In this document: piece after piece, positions 6,790-8,791 of the stretch | How the letters are laid out: each line of letters begins with the position of its first letter | Position numbering within the stretch: position 1 is the first letter of the stretch | NCBI GenBank assembly: GCA_030523805.1 | Contig: JAUNHS010000052.1 | Location: forward strand, 1 to 8,791 | Direction of reading: 5' to 3' | From: Acinetobacter sp. | GTDB lineage: Bacteria > Pseudomonadota > Gammaproteobacteria > Pseudomonadales > Moraxellaceae | DNA: 8,791 nucleotides | Program-made: the position numbers and the translations under genes | Notes under the pieces: model-generated | Told to the model about the DNA's origin: nothing | Seen by the model: the letters and a program-made list of their open reading frames with translations, nothing else | The model's database searches: none

Positions 6790-8199
6790 TTACAAGCTAT
6801 AATACATATCAAATTCAACTGGGTGCGTTGTCGTATTCAAGCGACGAACTTCTTCCGTTTTCAATTCAATGTACGCATCAAGCATTTCTTTAGTGAACAC
6901 ACCACCTTTTAACAAGAACTCATGATCCGCTTGTAACGCATCAAGTGCCATTTGCAAATCGTGAGCCACTGTAGGGATTGTGCCTTCTTCTTCTGGTGGT
7001 AAATCGTACAAGTTTTTATCAGCAGCTTCGCCTGGGTGAATCTTGTTTTGAATACCATCAAGACCTGCCATTAACAATGCAGCAAAACCTAAATATGGGT
7101 TCATCATTGGGTCAGGGAAACGTACTTCTACACGCTTACCTTTCGGGCTAGATACATACGGAATACGGATAGACGCCGAACGGTTACGAGCCGAATATGC
7201 CAACATAATTGGTGCTTCATAGTGTGGCACTAAACGCTTATACGAGTTGGTAGAAGGGTTCGTAATCGCATTTAACGCACGACCGTGTTTAATCACACCA
7301 CCAATGAAGTACAATGCTGTTTCTGAAAGACCTGCATACTCATCGCCTGCGAATAAGTTTTTGCCATCTTTAGAAATTGAAACGTGAACGTGCATACCAG
7401 AACCGTTATCGCCCACCATTGGTTTTGGCATAAAGGTTGCTGTTTTGGCATATTGATGAGCAACATTCCATACCACATATTTAAATTGTTGCACTTCGTC
7501 TGCTTTACGCACCATGGTATTGAATGATACACCGATTTCTAACTGGCAAGATGCCACTTCGCCATGATGCACTTCTACACGACCTGGCCCCATGATGTCT
7601 TCAATACGGTTACACATTTCCGCACGCATATCTTGGGTAGAATCAATCGGTGGCAATGCAAAATAACCGCCTTTCACGCTTGGACGATGACCAGAGTTAC
7701 CTGCATCATAATCATTACCTGTACTCCAAGCCGCATCTTCAGCGATGATGGTATGACGAGCACCAGACATATCAATGTCCCACTTCACTTCGTCAAACAC
7801 GAAAAATTCAGGCTCTGGGCCAAAGAATGCAGTATCGCCAATGCCTGTAGATTTTAAATATTCTTCTGCACGGCGAGCAATCGAACGTGGATCACGGTCA
7901 TAACCTTGACCTGTTGCAGGTTCAATTACATCACACGTTACCACTACAGTTGGCTCAGCAAAGAATGGGTCTAAAAATGCACTGTCCGCATCTGGACGTA
8001 AAATCATATCTGATGCTTCAATACCTTTCCAACCGTCAATTGATGAACCGTCAAACATTTTACCGTCTTCAAAGGTATCTTCATCAATGGTATCTGCTGG
8101 GAATGTAACGTGTTTTTCTTTACCTTTGGTATCGGTAAAACGGAAATCCACCCACTTTGCACCATGTTCTGCAATTAATTCAAGTACTTTATTTGTCAT
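6790..8199 (-). CDS. glnA: Glutamine synthetase, type I
   Basis: GlnA makes glutamine from glutamate, ammonia and ATP and is the main entry of ammonium into metabolism; the enzyme is a dodecamer. The start at 8199 gives the standard 469 residues and follows AGGAG with an 8-bp gap. A longer frame reaching a TTG at 8298 would translate the sigma-54 promoter itself. Signature FDGSSIDGW is at 49-57, metal/substrate residues lie in GPEPEFF (128-134), and the ATP-site signature [14 protein letters not shown] covers 259-272. [12 protein letters not shown] is at 314-325 and [10 protein letters not shown] at 360-369. Tyr398 in NLYDLPPEE is the family's adenylylation site, so GlnE/GlnB-type control of activity is expected. 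No glnL or glnG two-component gene is adjacent. Transcription probably responds to nitrogen through the sigma-54 promoter upstream. Confidence 0.98.
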   Translation of the reverse strand: MTNKVLELIAEHGAKWVDFRFTDTKGKEKHVTFPADTIDEDTFEDGKMFDGSSIDGWKGIEASDMILRPDADSAFLDPFFAEPTVVVTCDVIEPATGQGYDRDPRSIARRAEEYLKSTGIGDTAFFGPEPEFFVFDEVKWDIDMSGARHTIIAEDAAWSTGNDYDAGNSGHRPSVKGGYFALPPIDSTQDMRAEMCNRIEDIMGPGRVEVHHGEVASCQLEIGVSFNTMVRKADEVQQFKYVVWNVAHQYAKTATFMPKPMVGDNGSGMHVHVSISKDGKNLFAGDEYAGLSETALYFIGGVIKHGRALNAITNPSTNSYKRLVPHYEAPIMLAYSARNRSASIRIPYVSSPKGKRVEVRFPDPMMNPYLGFAALLMAGLDGIQNKIHPGEAADKNLYDLPPEEEGTIPTVAHDLQMALDALQADHEFLLKGGVFTKEMLDAYIELKTEEVRRLNTTTHPVEFDMYYSL

Positions 8200-8257
8200 G
8201 ATGACGACTCCTAATCTCAGCGTTGCATTTAGCGTCTGCTCAATGCTTGTTAAGTTA

Positions 8258-8286
8258 AATATAAATGACTCACTGATATAAAGCAA
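8258..8286 (-). promoter_or_regulatory. Candidate sigma-70 promoter of glnA overlapping the sigma-54 site
   Basis: On the minus strand TTGCTT (8286-8281) and TATATT (8263-8258) are exactly 17 bp apart; the -10 matches in 5 of 6 positions and the -35 in 3 of 6. The -35 box overlaps the -12 element of the sigma-54 promoter, so the two polymerases would exclude one another. E. coli glnA also uses one promoter of each type, though those are further apart. Confidence 0.4.
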
Positions 8287-8297
8287 TAGCCGTGCCA
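8282..8297 (-). promoter_or_regulatory. Sigma-54 (RpoN) promoter of glnA
   Basis: On the minus strand TGGCAC (8297-8292), five bases, then TTGCT (8286-8282) is a full match to the RpoN -24/-12 consensus TGGCAC-N5-TTGCW, including the invariant GG and GC. Transcription would start near 8271, leaving a leader of about 70 nt. RpoN promoters need an enhancer-binding activator; for glnA that is normally NtrC under nitrogen limitation. Confidence 0.85.
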
Positions 8298-8533
8298 AAG
8301 TTATGAGATTTTTTTCAACACATCATGAAAAGTTTGTATTTTATTTTTATTTTGTATAATTAATAGGCAAATGCAATGCTTTTATCACGCTGGTTTCAGC
8401 AATCCGTCCAATCACTTTTATCATCTAATCTATCATGCGATTTTAATTACTCAGCGATGTTGCTCTGATTTGTGTCATCACGCCCTAACCATTGCACTAT
8501 GAATAAACATTTTGATATTCTCACTGCCACTTT

Positions 8534-8550
8534 TGCACCAAAATAAAGCA
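8534..8550. promoter_or_regulatory. Possible NtrC enhancer site
   Basis: TGCACC, five bases, AAAGCA fits the NtrC dyad TGCACY-N5-GGTGCA at 9 of 12 positions, with one perfect half. Weaker relatives (about 8 of 12) lie at 8493-8509 and 8564-8580. They are about 220-310 bp upstream of the inferred glnA start. That is further than usual but tolerable for enhancers that act by DNA looping. Confidence 0.25.
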
Positions 8551-8613
8551 AATGATGTGATTTTTAACACGCCTTGTGCAATGATAAATAAAAATTGTCT
8601 TTTTAGGCGATTT

Positions 8614-8636
8614 ATTGAGCAATCAATTCTTTTTTT
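8614..8636 (+). terminator. Weak terminator-like hairpin upstream of the Pho box
   Basis: ATTGA, a GCAA tetraloop and TCAAT (8614-8627) are followed by TC and seven T (8630-8636). The stem is only five A/T-rich pairs, so this may be chance. If real, it would insulate the 8724 gene from transcription starting further left on the plus strand. Confidence 0.25.
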
Positions 8637-8651
8637 CGTTTCATGACCTTT

Positions 8652-8680
8652 ATGTCATCATTCTGTCATAAAACTTTCAC
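8652..8680 (+). promoter_or_regulatory. PhoB (Pho) box with three half-sites
   Basis: CTGTCATAAAACTTTCAC (8663-8680) agrees with the classic Pho box CTGTCATAWAWCTGTCAY at 17 of 18 positions. A further half-site ATGTCAT (8652-8658) lies exactly 11 bp upstream of CTGTCAT (8663-8669), which is itself 11 bp upstream of CTTTCAC (8674-8680). In known Pho promoters the box replaces the -35 region and the -10 follows about 10 bp later. Here that position is CATATCGT (8691-8698), a modest -10. The start codon at 8724 follows. This strongly suggests PhoB activation of the next gene under phosphate limitation. Confidence 0.8.
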
Positions 8681-8723
8681 ATAATAACAGCATATCGTAA
8701 ACAACCACTCTACGGAGTAAAAA

Positions 8724-8791
8724 ATGACTGTATATGTTCTTTCTGTATTAGCCTTTATGCTTTTTATTGCTGCGACATGGTTCTACGGCAA
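8724..8791 (+). CDS. N-terminus of a membrane protein, probably in the Pho regulon (partial)
   Basis: Only the first 22 complete codons are in the window and the gene continues past its edge. GGAG (8714-8717) sits 6 bp before the ATG. Residues about 3-19 are strongly hydrophobic and end in TWFYG, without a signal-peptidase site, so this looks like a first transmembrane segment or signal anchor. The Pho box just upstream points to phosphate uptake or use. A membrane segment at the very N-terminus followed by a short polar turn would suit a long-form PstC permease of the Pst phosphate transporter, but with so few residues this is only a guess. Other Pho-controlled membrane proteins are equally possible. 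Confidence 0.7.
   Translation, partial: MTVYVLSVLAFMLFIAATWFYG

Larger units (their letters stand above)
8200..8723. other. 524-bp divergent regulatory region between glnA and the Pho-controlled gene
   Basis: No convincing coding frame is present. The left quarter holds the glnA leader and its two overlapping promoters (8258-8297). The middle contains a plus-strand TATAAT (8355-8360), A/T-rich runs and weak NtrC-like dyads (8493-8509, 8534-8550, 8564-8580). The right end has an A/T-rich hairpin with a T run (8614-8636), the PhoB box (8652-8680) and the ribosome site of the next gene (GGAG, 8714-8717). The length is large for a divergent pair of simple promoters. Confidence 0.6.

Noticed and set aside
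8200..8298. A 33-residue N-terminal extension of glnA starting from TTG at 8298
   Set aside because: The extension would translate the sigma-54 promoter (TGGCAC...TTGCT). The 8199 start has AGGAG at proper distance and gives the standard 469-residue enzyme.
8371..8502. A 43-codon, Cys/His-rich open frame on the plus strand upstream of the Pho gene
   Set aside because: It has no proper ribosome site, would start only about 4 nt after the inferred transcription start, and has a composition typical of random frames in A/T-rich DNA.

Overview
The window is an ordinary stretch of bacterial chromosome with low-to-moderate GC content. The proteins suggest a gammaproteobacterium of the Moraxellaceae, most like Acinetobacter. 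The basis is the style of the glutamine synthetase, AhpF and LysA proteins, the A/T-rich intergenic regions and the lptM-like/lysA/dapF order. The genus is inferred, not proven. I see no mobile element, CRISPR array, tRNA, rRNA or phage gene, and no multi-gene system that looks undescribed. The interest lies in regulatory DNA and in small lipoproteins.

Left part, plus strand (1-1830): a lipoprotein with an NlpC/P60-like Cys/His core (77-658) has its own extended -10 promoter. A complete biotin synthase gene, bioB (790-1779), follows and is closed by a strong hairpin terminator.

Middle part, minus strand (1877-6772): a small Ala/Lys/Glu-rich lipoprotein (1950-2147) has a long, possibly structured leader. 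ahpF (2534-4099) stands alone, without ahpC beside it. A three-gene unit is transcribed in the order LptM-like lipoprotein (6670-6473), lysA (6459-5209) and dapF (5182-4340), with gaps of 13 and 26 bp. DapF and LysA catalyse two of the last steps of the lysine/diaminopimelate pathway. DapF makes meso-diaminopimelate for peptidoglycan and for LysA, and LysA decarboxylates it to lysine. Each minus-strand unit ends in a recognisable intrinsic terminator.

Right part (6790-8791): glnA, type I glutamine synthetase (8199-6790, minus strand), has a full-consensus sigma-54 promoter overlapped by a plausible sigma-70 promoter. It is separated by about 520 bp from a divergent plus-strand gene that starts at 8724 and runs off the window. 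That gene begins with a membrane segment and is preceded by a near-perfect PhoB box with three 7-bp half-sites at 11-bp spacing. The intergenic region therefore appears to combine a nitrogen-starvation promoter facing left with a phosphate-starvation promoter facing right.
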